Source: Spirochaetota bacterium (GTDB taxonomy: Bacteria > Spirochaetota > Spirochaetia > Treponematales > Breznakiellaceae). From it: a stretch of DNA of 5,490 bases. Made by a program: the position numbers and the translations under genes. Every line of letters begins with the position of its first letter. Position 1 is the first letter of the stretch. Shown piece after piece: positions 1-5,490 of this stretch. The notes under the pieces were generated by a model that searched no databases, had not been told where the DNA came from, and saw nothing but the letters and a program-made list of their open reading frames with translations. The stretch is taken from positions 1 to 5,490 of the forward strand of contig JAEWSV010000381.1 in NCBI GenBank assembly GCA_023398155.1, written 5' to 3'.

Positions 1-2678
1 GAGAAATACATGATCCGGAATTCTCCTATGGCGAGCGAGGCGGTCGAGATCGTGATGCCGAAGACGATAGTGGAAACGAAGAGAAGCGAGGCGAGCTGCG
101 GATCCAGGATACCGATCGCCGCGGCGGCCGCGAAAGCAAGCCAGCCCATCGCTTCCAGGAAAGGGCCGATGAGTTCGAAGAGCCAGAAATAGGGGAAGCC
201 GACCAGCCCCATCGTCCCGTAACGTGGATTGAAGGCGCCTTTCCGGTGATAGAGGAGTATCTCGATCAGCCCGCGATGCCAGCGGTCTCTCTGTCTCCAG
301 AGGCTGCCCCAATCTTCGGGTACTTCCGTCCAGCAATTCGCGTTGAACGCGTAGCCGACCTTGTACTTCAGTTTTTTCTCCCGCATATGCCGCGCCAGGC
401 GCACCACGAGCTCCATGTCTTCGCCGACGGTGTCGTAGCGGCCCGCGCTCTCCCCGGTGAGATATCCGCCCACCTCCAACACCCGTTCGCGGCGGAAAAT
501 GCCGAAGGCGCCCGATATTATGAGCAAGGAATCGATCTGGGACCAACCGAGTCGCCCCGCGAGGAACGAGCGGAGGTACTCGACGGTTTGGAAACGAGCC
601 AGGATCGCTCGCGGCGGGGCATATCGTTCGATGAACCCCCTATTCACCACGCAACCGTTCACGGGGAAGATGTTGCCGCCGCAGGCCACGAGTTCCTTAT
701 CCACGGCGACTACCTGGTACATGATCTTGAGCAGGGCTTCGTTTTCAAGGAGGGAGTCCGCGTCCACGCAGCAGAGATAATCGTGCCGGGCGAAGTTGAT
801 CCCCGCGTTCAGGGCGTCGGCCTTTCCGCCGTTCGCCTTATCCAAGACGGTTAGGTAGGGGTACCGTTTACTCCGGTATATGCCGCGGATGCGCGCGCTC
901 GGGAGTATTGCCGGGGCGCCTCGCTGGCTACGTTCCATACCGAACGCTTCGATCAGGCGCGGGAGGGTCGCGTCCGGGGAACCGTCGCATACGACGATGA
1001 TTTCGAATTGCGGGTAATTGAGCGAAAGCATCGATTGGACGTTGTCGACGATGGTGCTTTCTTCCCGGAATGCCGGCACGATGAGGGAGACCGGCGGGAG
1101 CATACGATCGGAGAATAGGAAAGAATTGAGCGCGTATGCCCAGACCCTGAGCTGTTTCACGATATTGCGGATGCTGAAGATGAGGAGGGAAAGATAGATA
1201 GAGTTGACCACGATCGAGTAGTAGGCGAAATACCGGTTGTAGCTCACGATGAAACGGGCGAGGAAGGCCGAAAGGGCCTCGCCGCGGACCGGGTACGCGA
1301 AGGCGTAGGCTATCGGCGGGAGGAAGATGAGACCGGCTGCGAGGAGCCAGAGGAAAGCCTTTTCCGTCGCGCCGATTTTAAGGCGACTCCTGGCGTTTTC
1401 CGCGGGAGGAGCTTCCAAGCCCAACTTGCGGAGGATCGTCGGGGCTAGGCCTGCGATGAGTATCTCCCGGCGATCGGGCTTTTCCCGGAGCGAGCGGACG
1501 AGGCTTTCCACCAGCGACGCCTCGATCTCTTCGGAGCCGTTGCCCGCCATGAAGGAGTCCAGGGGGGCCAGCATCTTGTGGTCGATCAGGTATTCGATGA
1601 GACCGTCGACGGGATATCGCCCGTAGACGAAATAACCCAGCCGCGAGGCGAGCACGTCCGCGAGCGTCTCCGCGCGGACGGCGTCGGCCGCCGAGGCCCC
1701 GCCGCGTTCTCGCGCCGTCTCGAAGGCTTCCATGATCTTCGGCAGCAAGGATGGAATGCTCTGCGCGATTTCCGCGATGGCGTTGGATACCTGGAGAGCG
1801 ATGGCCCCGTCGGCCGCGGCGGCGATGAGCCGATCCAGATTTTCCCTATTCGCCTTGCGGGATAGCGTCGACCATGCGAGGCCGCGGATGACCGGGTCCC
1901 GATGTCCGAGGAAATCGGTCGCCTCTAATCGATCCGGATACCGCTCCGCGAGGACGCGTACCGCCTCGATCGCGTAAGGGCCGTTCCCGCGCGCGGTTTC
2001 CATGATGAATTCCAGGATGGTCGGGTTCATGAAACGTCGAGCGAAGGCGAGCGCGAGCGGTACGGCGACTTCATCGCCGGCCCGCAGCCGTTCTATGCTG
2101 TACTCGCGAAGATCCGCGCCGAATCCGAATAGGATTTCGATGACCCGATACCGGTACCAGGAAGCGGAGCCCTTGATCGTATCGATGATGGCCGGGATGG
2201 CTTCCTTAGCGCCCATCCGGGAGAGTTCGTAAGCGAGGTGCATCTTCGCGAGCGGAGACGAGTCTGTCTTGAGCATCGCGATGAACGCGCCCTCCGCTTC
2301 CGGGCCGCCGACCAGGCCGAGGTGGAACGCCGCCCTCATGCGGACCGTCCTCCTCCCGCTGGAGAGTCGAGCCCTCCAGGCCCGATCCAGCTTCCGCGCC
2401 CGTATTTGGTCGGCGACGTATTTCTGCAGTTCGGCGGGAACCGCCACCTCGTCGCGGAGCCTCGCGTATACCTCGAGATAGATATCGAAAGCCCCCCTTA
2501 AGGGTTCGGGAAGCGGGCCGCCCGTGAGATAGCGCTCGAAGTCCCGACGTATCGCCGCGCTCATCCTGAACCGGCGGCGGAAGTATGCCTTGCCGCCGAA
2601 AAGCATGGCCTGAGCCGCGATTCCGATGACGGCGAGCGCCCCGAGGAGCGTCAGGGCCAGAGGGAGATCATTGTGCAT
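1..2678 (-). CDS. HEAT-repeat/GT2 processive membrane glycosyltransferase (3' end outside window)
   Basis: Probable inner-membrane polysaccharide synthase. The frame is open from ATG at 2678 to the window edge, giving 892 residues with no stop. An N-terminal membrane helix (about 7-27) is followed by basic residues (K30-R38), which places the next region in the cytoplasm. That region (about 105-400) is alpha-helical with degenerate HEAT-like repeats, for example around 107-136, 140-170 and 260-290. Two membrane helices (about 440-462 and 481-503) lead to a GT2 domain (about 528-810). Its motifs are intact: VCDGS with D565, NGGKADALNAG at 616-626, DAD at 639-641, GED at 752-754 and QRDRW at 796-800. 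D, DxD, ED and QxxRW together mark processive synthases such as those for cellulose, chitin, hyaluronan and PNAG. More membrane helices follow from about 824. The start is chosen on a strong ribosome-binding site. It overlaps the regulator gene by 11 bp. No PilZ domain is seen, but the C-terminus is missing. Sugar substrate and linkage are not readable from this sequence. Confidence 0.93.
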   Translation of the reverse strand, partial: MHNDLPLALTLLGALAVIGIAAQAMLFGGKAYFRRRFRMSAAIRRDFERYLTGGPLPEPLRGAFDIYLEVYARLRDEVAVPAELQKYVADQIRARKLDRAWRARLSSGRRTVRMRAAFHLGLVGGPEAEGAFIAMLKTDSSPLAKMHLAYELSRMGAKEAIPAIIDTIKGSASWYRYRVIEILFGFGADLREYSIERLRAGDEVAVPLALAFARRFMNPTILEFIMETARGNGPYAIEAVRVLAERYPDRLEATDFLGHRDPVIRGLAWSTLSRKANRENLDRLIAAAADGAIALQVSNAIAEIAQSIPSLLPKIMEAFETARERGGASAADAVRAETLADVLASRLGYFVYGRYPVDGLIEYLIDHKMLAPLDSFMAGNGSEEIEASLVESLVRSLREKPDRREILIAGLAPTILRKLGLEAPPAENARSRLKIGATEKAFLWLLAAGLIFLPPIAYAFAYPVRGEALSAFLARFIVSYNRYFAYYSIVVNSIYLSLLIFSIRNIVKQLRVWAYALNSFLFSDRMLPPVSLIVPAFREESTIVDNVQSMLSLNYPQFEIIVVCDGSPDATLPRLIEAFGMERSQRGAPAILPSARIRGIYRSKRYPYLTVLDKANGGKADALNAGINFARHDYLCCVDADSLLENEALLKIMYQVVAVDKELVACGGNIFPVNGCVVNRGFIERYAPPRAILARFQTVEYLRSFLAGRLGWSQIDSLLIISGAFGIFRRERVLEVGGYLTGESAGRYDTVGEDMELVVRLARHMREKKLKYKVGYAFNANCWTEVPEDWGSLWRQRDRWHRGLIEILLYHRKGAFNPRYGTMGLVGFPYFWLFELIGPFLEAMGWLAFAAAAAIGILDPQLASLLFVSTIVFGITISTASLAIGEFRIMYF

Positions 2679-3702
2679 CCGCGTCGCTCCTCTCGATGAG
2701 ATTGTGAACGAGGCCATAGAATTCGGCGATGAGGATGGGCCTCTGGAGAATGACGGAAACGCCGAGGGCATAGGCGCGGGTAGCCAGTTCCGCGTTCTTG
2801 CGGTCCACGATCATCAGGAACGGTATGCGCGCGAGTTCGGTGGACTCGCGCATGCGGCCGCGGAGCGAGACCGCGTCCAAGCCCGGCAGCGCCAAATCGC
2901 AAACGACGAGCGCCGTCTCCATCCGCGCGGCGGCTTCGAGCGCGTCGACTCCCGTCGACGCCTCATGGACGGAGTAGCCCCTGGCCTTCAGCATCTCCGC
3001 CACGAGGCTGCGGCGGAAAGCGTCGGCATCGGCCAAAATGACCTTGGCCTGCGCGCCTTCGTCCGCTTCGTCGGCGCCGGAGCCGCATACCGCGTTCGAA
3101 CCCATGCGCCGCGCGAGTCCGAGGCGCGCTTTCGCCCGATTGAGGATGAGGCCCACGAGCGCCTTGCGGTCGTCGCCCCCCTGCTCCCTGAGTTCCGAGA
3201 GGGCGACGACGCCGATGGACACCGTAGCGCGATCGGCGAAGATTTCCGCCGATTCGACGCCGAACCTGATGCGTTCCGCCAGCGCGGCCCCCATTTCCGG
3301 GGAGAGAGCGGCGACGTAGCACGCGAAAAGGGCCCCGTTGAGGCGGAAGAAGATCGCCTCCGCCGGCGCGAGGGCGGGCAGGAATACGGCGAATTTCTTG
3401 ATCGTCTCGTCGGCTACGGCTGACCCGAATCGGATATTGATGTCGCTGAGATCGTCTATGGAAATGAAGAGCAACGCGCCGTCCGCGGACATCTCGAGCG
3501 TCACGTCTACCGCGCCCCGCATGTATTCTTGGAAAAAATCCTCGTTATAGAGTCCCGTGAGCGGACATCGGATCATCCGTTCTTCCAGGTTCCGGACGCT
3601 TCGTTCCAGCGCGGCGTTCTGGGCCTGCAATACCGAAATAGTATGCTCCAGGGTCGCTCGATCCGCGTCGTTAGCATCGGGAATAGATCGATTCTCGTTC
3701 AT
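2668..3702 (-). CDS. Coiled coil, degenerate GGDEF and C-terminal receiver domain regulator
   Basis: A 344-residue soluble protein and likely regulator of the adjoining synthase. Residues about 17-44 form a heptad-like coiled coil. A GGDEF-family domain follows (about 45-208): CPLTGLYNEDFF at 46-57 matches the usual D-x-LTGLxNR entry, TVSIGV at 160-165 matches the conserved SIG strand, and the end (about 189-206) fits the AK-x-x-GxN segment. The signature itself reads R-L-N-G-A-L-F (120-126) in place of R-Y-GGDEF. The first metal-binding Asp of the DxD-F strand is Ser81, and no RxxD inhibitory site precedes the signature, so cyclase activity is unlikely. The receiver (about 219-336) keeps D225, D227 and the phospho-acceptor D269 in CDLALPGLD, but the switch Thr is V299 and the conserved Lys before Pro322 is R321. 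The start has GAGGA 9 nt upstream and overlaps the glucanase stop as ATGA. The domain order GGDEF then receiver is the reverse of the PleD/WspR type. Confidence 0.92.
   Translation of the reverse strand: MNENRSIPDANDADRATLEHTISVLQAQNAALERSVRNLEERMIRCPLTGLYNEDFFQEYMRGAVDVTLEMSADGALLFISIDDLSDINIRFGSAVADETIKKFAVFLPALAPAEAIFFRLNGALFACYVAALSPEMGAALAERIRFGVESAEIFADRATVSIGVVALSELREQGGDDRKALVGLILNRAKARLGLARRMGSNAVCGSGADEADEGAQAKVILADADAFRRSLVAEMLKARGYSVHEASTGVDALEAAARMETALVVCDLALPGLDAVSLRGRMRESTELARIPFLMIVDRKNAELATRAYALGVSVILQRPILIAEFYGLVHNLIERSDADAQ
2687..2694 (-). promoter_or_regulatory. Ribosome-binding site for the GT2 synthase gene
   Basis: GAGAGGAG on the minus strand, its AGGAG core ending 8 nt before ATG at 2678, is the strongest Shine-Dalgarno match in the operon. 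It lies inside the last codons of the regulator gene and decides the synthase start: the nearby ATG at 2671, though it forms a neat ATGA with the regulator stop, runs into a stop after six codons. Confidence 0.8.
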
Positions 3703-4463
3703 CGGCTCGCGTCCTCGTTTGGCTCGAATTCGAAATTCCTCACGACCAGCTCAACGCTTCGGTCGTCGTGCGGTGCCTTGCCTTCGAATAGGTAGAAGTT
3801 GATATGGACCCGTTCGTTGCCGGGGGGCGGTATCCCCGCGCCGGCATAGGACCATTCCCGTATGAGAAGCGGAGAATCGGCCGGACGCCGTCCGTGGCCG
3901 TGCCAGCTCGCGAAGTCGATTCGGCTCCTCGTCCACGTGAACTCGTGGCTCGTGAGGTCTCCTTCTTGGCGTACGGCGAATCGATGCAGGTGACCTTCCG
4001 CATCGTGGGGCTGGACGACGAACTGGGCGTTCGCTCCGCGGAGCTGGCCGCCCCAGGTAGAAAACTCGATATCGATTTCCCTGTTCGCGTATTCGGCGCG
4101 AGTATCCCAGGTGAAAAGGCCCGCTATGACGGCGTCGTCCAAGCGGTCGAGGCGTCCTTCGAGCCGGAATCGGTAGGTCCCGTAGCCGAGAGGCCGGGAC
4201 AAAACCACTTCGGCGCTTCGCCAGCGGCCGTCCCGGCCGGGAGCGACGCGGAGGATGAGTGCCCCGTCGGGCCGGAGGAGAACGTTGGAGTTCAAGCCTC
4301 CGAAGCGATTATTCTGAGGCGCCGTGGGCCGCTCGCTCCGTTTGACCGTCCACTCGTACCCGGCGAAGGCGAAACGCTGCACGCCCTTGGGCGTATCGTC
4401 GGTCGCCCTAACCGTACCCGGAAGGAGGATCGCGATGCCCAGGATGACCGCCTCCGGCCTCAT
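3699..4463 (-). CDS. Secreted GH16 family beta-glucanase, lichenase-type active site
   Basis: A 254-residue glycoside hydrolase family 16 protein, predicted to be exported to the periplasm or beyond. Residues 1-20 look like a Sec signal peptide, with a hydrophobic AVILGIAILLPG core and a V-R-A cleavage site. The mature part is a single jelly-roll domain: a SNVLLRPDGALIL strand (59-71), an AEVVLSRPLGYGTYRFRL stretch (84-101) matching the family's E-x-R/S-x-x-x-x-YG-x-x-E/RxR region, and the catalytic strand EIDIEF (129-134). E129 would be the nucleophile, D131 the assisting Asp and E133 the acid/base. E-x-D-x-E without an inserted residue is the form found in lichenases and xyloglucan transferases; laminarinases and agarases usually have E-x-D-x-x-E. 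ANAQFVV (145-151) and HEFTW (173-177) follow in family order. No carbohydrate-binding module is seen. No ribosome-binding site precedes the ATG, which overlaps the upstream stop as ATGA, so translation probably depends on coupling. In synthesis operons such enzymes usually trim or release polymer; transglycosylation is also possible. Confidence 0.92.
   Translation of the reverse strand: MRPEAVILGIAILLPGTVRATDDTPKGVQRFAFAGYEWTVKRSERPTAPQNNRFGGLNSNVLLRPDGALILRVAPGRDGRWRSAEVVLSRPLGYGTYRFRLEGRLDRLDDAVIAGLFTWDTRAEYANREIDIEFSTWGGQLRGANAQFVVQPHDAEGHLHRFAVRQEGDLTSHEFTWTRSRIDFASWHGHGRRPADSPLLIREWSYAGAGIPPPGNERVHINFYLFEGKAPHDDRSVELVVRNFEFEPNEDASR
3712..3716 (-). promoter_or_regulatory. Ribosome-binding site for the GGDEF/receiver gene
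   Basis: GAGGA on the minus strand, 9 nt before ATG at 3702, lies within the final codons of the glucanase gene. It supports this start, which also overlaps the glucanase TGA as ATGA. Confidence 0.55.
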
Positions 4464-5248
4464 GGACGTACGACCGCCACGAAGTAGACCTCAAACCGCC
4501 AGAGGTCGTCGTTCCTGTCCCCGAAGTGCTTCTCGGCGGAAAAGCGCAGCGAACTGCCGGAATCGAAGAGGAGCGATGCGAGGGCGAGCCCCGTCGTTTC
4601 CGCGCCCCGGCCTCCGCCCGCGCTGTCGGCGATCGCGTAGTATTCTATGCCGGCTCCGCCGCCGAAGAAGAGGTAGGGGACGGCCTTGAACGGCGCGATC
4701 GCGATTTCGCCCCGAGCGGAGGGGGAGACCCCCAAGCCGTCCTCCATTGCCAGCGAGGCCTTGGCTTCCGAACGGATGGACGGCGGATACCATTTGCCGT
4801 GGGCAGTGAGGATGCTCACCAAGGATTCCTCGTTGTACAGCACGCGGTCCCGGAAACCGAGGTACCATATCGCCCCTTCCGCGTTGATCGCCGCCTCCGC
4901 CATGAGGCTCGTCGTATCGATACCGGAGTCGGAGAACCATCGTACGGCTCCGAGCTGGGTCTCGCCGTACAGCCCGTTGGGGAACGTATAAGTCGCGCCC
5001 GCTCGCCCGCCGAACCTATTGGGATCGCTCAAGAAGGAGCCGTCCGCGGGCGCGGCGTATTCGAGGCCGGCGGTCAAGGTCCACTGATCGGCGATGGGAA
5101 CGGCGACGGCCTGATCGACGCCGGCGACCGGGACCGATGAAGGATCTTCGCGAACGTCCGCCGCGATAGTGGTATACGTCTTGACGGGAGCCGGGAAAGC
5201 GGCGATGGCGGCAAAAAGGAAAGCGGCCGCGACCTCAATACGTTTCAT
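4460..5248 (-). CDS. Predicted outer-membrane beta-barrel protein of polysaccharide operon
   Basis: A 262-residue protein, not assigned to a family with certainty. It begins with a clear Sec signal peptide (KR followed by the hydrophobic VAAAFLFAAIAAF, cleavage near A20). The rest is a run of alternating amphipathic strands with short polar turns, for example around 48-66, 82-106, 110-140, 165-200 and 218-262. Strands are rich in Gly, Ala, Tyr and Phe, and the last is FEVYFVAVVRP, broadly like an outer-membrane barrel although it does not end in the usual aromatic residue. At this length a barrel of roughly 12 strands is plausible. There is no TPR region, so it is not a BcsC/PgaA-type export protein. 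A YaiO-like barrel, a type that also occurs beside GT2 genes, is one candidate. It is the first gene of the overlapping set and would sit where the polymer or the GH16 enzyme reaches the outer membrane. The ATG is the first possible start after the upstream TAA in the same frame; it lacks a ribosome-binding site. Confidence 0.82.
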   Translation of the reverse strand: MKRIEVAAAFLFAAIAAFPAPVKTYTTIAADVREDPSSVPVAGVDQAVAVPIADQWTLTAGLEYAAPADGSFLSDPNRFGGRAGATYTFPNGLYGETQLGAVRWFSDSGIDTTSLMAEAAINAEGAIWYLGFRDRVLYNEESLVSILTAHGKWYPPSIRSEAKASLAMEDGLGVSPSARGEIAIAPFKAVPYLFFGGGAGIEYYAIADSAGGGRGAETTGLALASLLFDSGSSLRFSAEKHFGDRNDDLWRFEVYFVAVVRP

Positions 5249-5281
5249 TCTGAAAGTATAGGTCGAAGCCGCTTTCCCGGC
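5190..5281. repeat. Perfect 14-bp inverted repeat around the barrel gene start, with a partial third copy
   Basis: GCCGGGAAAGCGGC at 5190-5203 (plus strand) is the exact reverse complement of GCCGCTTTCCCGGC at 5268-5281, with 64 bp between. A further 10-bp copy, GGAAAGCGGC, lies at 5218-5227. The two left copies fall in signal-peptide codons (both encode Ala-Ala-Phe); the right arm lies in the intergenic gap. In a transcript that includes the gap, the right arm could pair with either left copy, giving two mutually exclusive stems. Each arm also has a short internal GCCG/CGGC palindrome. Confidence 0.5.
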
Positions 5282-5283
5282 AT
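5245..5283 (-). CDS. Possible 12-codon leader reading frame overlapping the barrel gene start
   Basis: ATG at 5283 opens a short frame reading MPGKRLRPILSE whose TGA (5247-5245) overlaps the barrel gene ATG as ATGA, the same junction used twice more in the operon. The upstream gene's TAA lies 7 nt before this ATG, so a terminating ribosome could re-start here and hand over to the barrel gene, which has no ribosome-binding site of its own. Nothing resembling a Shine-Dalgarno sequence precedes this ATG either. At this length chance is a serious alternative, and the frame would not be translated if transcription begins at the TATACT box within it. Confidence 0.22.
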   Translation of the reverse strand: MPGKRLRPILSE

Positions 5284-5290
5284 GGCGCGG
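5249..5290. other. 42-bp intergenic gap, the only one in the window
   Basis: This gap lies between the TAA of the unrecognised gene and the ATG of the barrel gene. It holds the TATACT box, the possible leader frame and the right arm of the inverted repeat. There is no hairpin followed by a U-run on the minus strand, so no intrinsic terminator separates the two genes and read-through is possible. Confidence 0.6.
5255..5260 (-). promoter_or_regulatory. Candidate -10 box TATACT immediately before the barrel gene
   Basis: TATACT differs by one base from the sigma-70 -10 consensus TATAAT and stands out in a GC-rich gap. Only 6 nt separate it from the ATG at 5248, so a start point at the usual distance would fall at or inside the start codon and give a leaderless mRNA. 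No good -35 hexamer is seen 16-18 bp upstream (ATGCCG at 17 bp), and there is no extended -10 TG. Confidence 0.3.
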
Positions 5291-5490
5291 TTAACGTTTT
5301 GGCGGATTTTTCCTCAGGTACTCGTGGTCTTCCGATACGTCGGCGATGAGCCGCGAGACCTTCCACTCCTGATTGGTGGGCGTCGACATCGCGAAGGCCA
5401 CGTCCGCGGGGTCGCCGCCGCCCTCGGCGATGGCTTTCTTGGCCGCCCGCATGACCGCGATTACCTGTTCTTGAGTGAAGCCGTGCAAGA
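5291..5490 (-). CDS. Unrecognised small protein or C-terminal fragment (5' end may lie outside window)
   Basis: The frame is open from the window edge to TAA at 5293-5291, giving about 65 visible residues. The only start near the edge is a TTG at 5488, so the gene may begin upstream of the window; an internal ATG would give 53 residues. The visible part is hydrophilic, with a predicted helix (TQEQVIAVMRAAKKAIAE), a Gly/Asp turn, a middle section around NQEWKVSRLIADV and a basic tail ending PPKR. There is no signal peptide, membrane segment or familiar motif, and I do not recognise the family. It is transcribed in the same direction as the polysaccharide genes and ends 42 bp before the barrel gene, in the same reading phase, so it could be co-transcribed with them. 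Codon composition is like its neighbours. A function cannot be given from this fragment. Confidence 0.5.
   Translation of the reverse strand, partial: LHGFTQEQVIAVMRAAKKAIAEGGGDPADVAFAMSTPTNQEWKVSRLIADVSEDHEYLRKNPPKR

Noticed and set aside
246..854. 202-codon plus-strand open frame
   Set aside because: It is antisense to the GT2 catalytic domain, including the DAD, GED and QRDRW motif codons, and shows no protein-like features of its own.
2651..2671. ATG at 2671 as the synthase start, forming ATGA with the regulator stop
   Set aside because: It runs into TGA after six codons (MISLWP); the 2678 ATG has a strong ribosome-binding site and a frame open for at least 892 codons.
1..2678. Naming the synthase after cellulose, PNAG or mixed-linkage glucan synthases
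   Set aside because: The motifs are shared by all processive GT2 enzymes, and the HEAT fusion is not part of the standard proteins.
2626..3423. 265-codon open frame on the plus strand
   Set aside because: It lies wholly antisense to the regulator, whose domains and motifs are clear. Its Arg/Glu/Gly-rich translation has no recognisable motif; long antisense frames are common in high-GC genes.
2668..3702. Active diguanylate cyclase
   Set aside because: The family is right, but the signature Asp and Glu and the first metal-binding Asp are replaced, so an active-enzyme label would mislead.
3804..4487. 227-codon plus-strand open frame
   Set aside because: It is antisense to the GH16 gene and its EIDIEF strand; there is no signal, motif or ribosome-binding site.
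4460..5248. Naming the barrel protein YaiO
   Set aside because: Size and GT2 context fit, but I cannot identify diagnostic residues by eye, so no symbol is given.
5268..5281. Small GCCG/CGGC hairpin as an intrinsic terminator for the upstream gene
   Set aside because: The stem is only 4 bp and no U-run follows on the minus strand.

Overview
The window is a GC-rich stretch of bacterial DNA in which all convincing genes lie on the minus strand and are packed almost without gaps. In transcription order (right to left) they are: the end of an unrecognised short or truncated gene (5490-5291); a 42-bp gap; a signal-peptide-bearing protein predicted to be an outer-membrane beta-barrel (5248-4460); a secreted GH16-type beta-glucanase (4463-3699); a cytoplasmic protein with a coiled coil, a degenerate GGDEF domain and a C-terminal receiver domain (3702-2668); and a large membrane glycosyltransferase with an N-terminal HEAT-repeat region and a processive GT2 domain (2678 to beyond position 1). 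The last four overlap by 4, 4 and 11 bp, so they look like one translationally coupled operon.

The outer-membrane-type protein and two Sec signal peptides point to a diderm, high-GC bacterium. The phylum cannot be fixed from this sequence; Spirochaetota or a deltaproteobacterium-like lineage are possibilities only. There are no RNA genes, insertion sequences, CRISPR arrays or phage genes, and plus-strand open frames are best read as antisense shadows.

Read together, the four overlapping genes form a compact exopolysaccharide system. The GT2 membrane synthase (intact D, DxD, ED and QxxRW motifs) would polymerise a sugar nucleotide and move the chain across the inner membrane. The GH16 protein has an intact E-x-D-x-E active site of the lichenase/XTH type and would trim, release or remodel the chain in the periplasm. 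The barrel protein could help the polymer through or anchor it to the outer membrane. The receiver/GGDEF protein probably carries the control signal, but its GGDEF signature has become N-G-A-L-F and its receiver lacks the conserved Thr and Lys switch residues, so it looks like a non-catalytic relay or scaffold rather than a c-di-GMP synthase. The HEAT region on the cytoplasmic side of the synthase is a plausible docking surface for it. The lichenase-type glucanase suggests, but does not prove, that the product is a beta-glucan, perhaps a mixed-linkage (1,3;1,4)-beta-glucan.

The 5' end of the operon is unusual. The first gene has no Shine-Dalgarno sequence. A TATACT box sits 6 nt before its ATG, a 12-codon reading frame ends in an ATGA overlap with that ATG, and a perfect 14-bp inverted repeat links the gap to the signal-peptide codons, with a partial third copy between.
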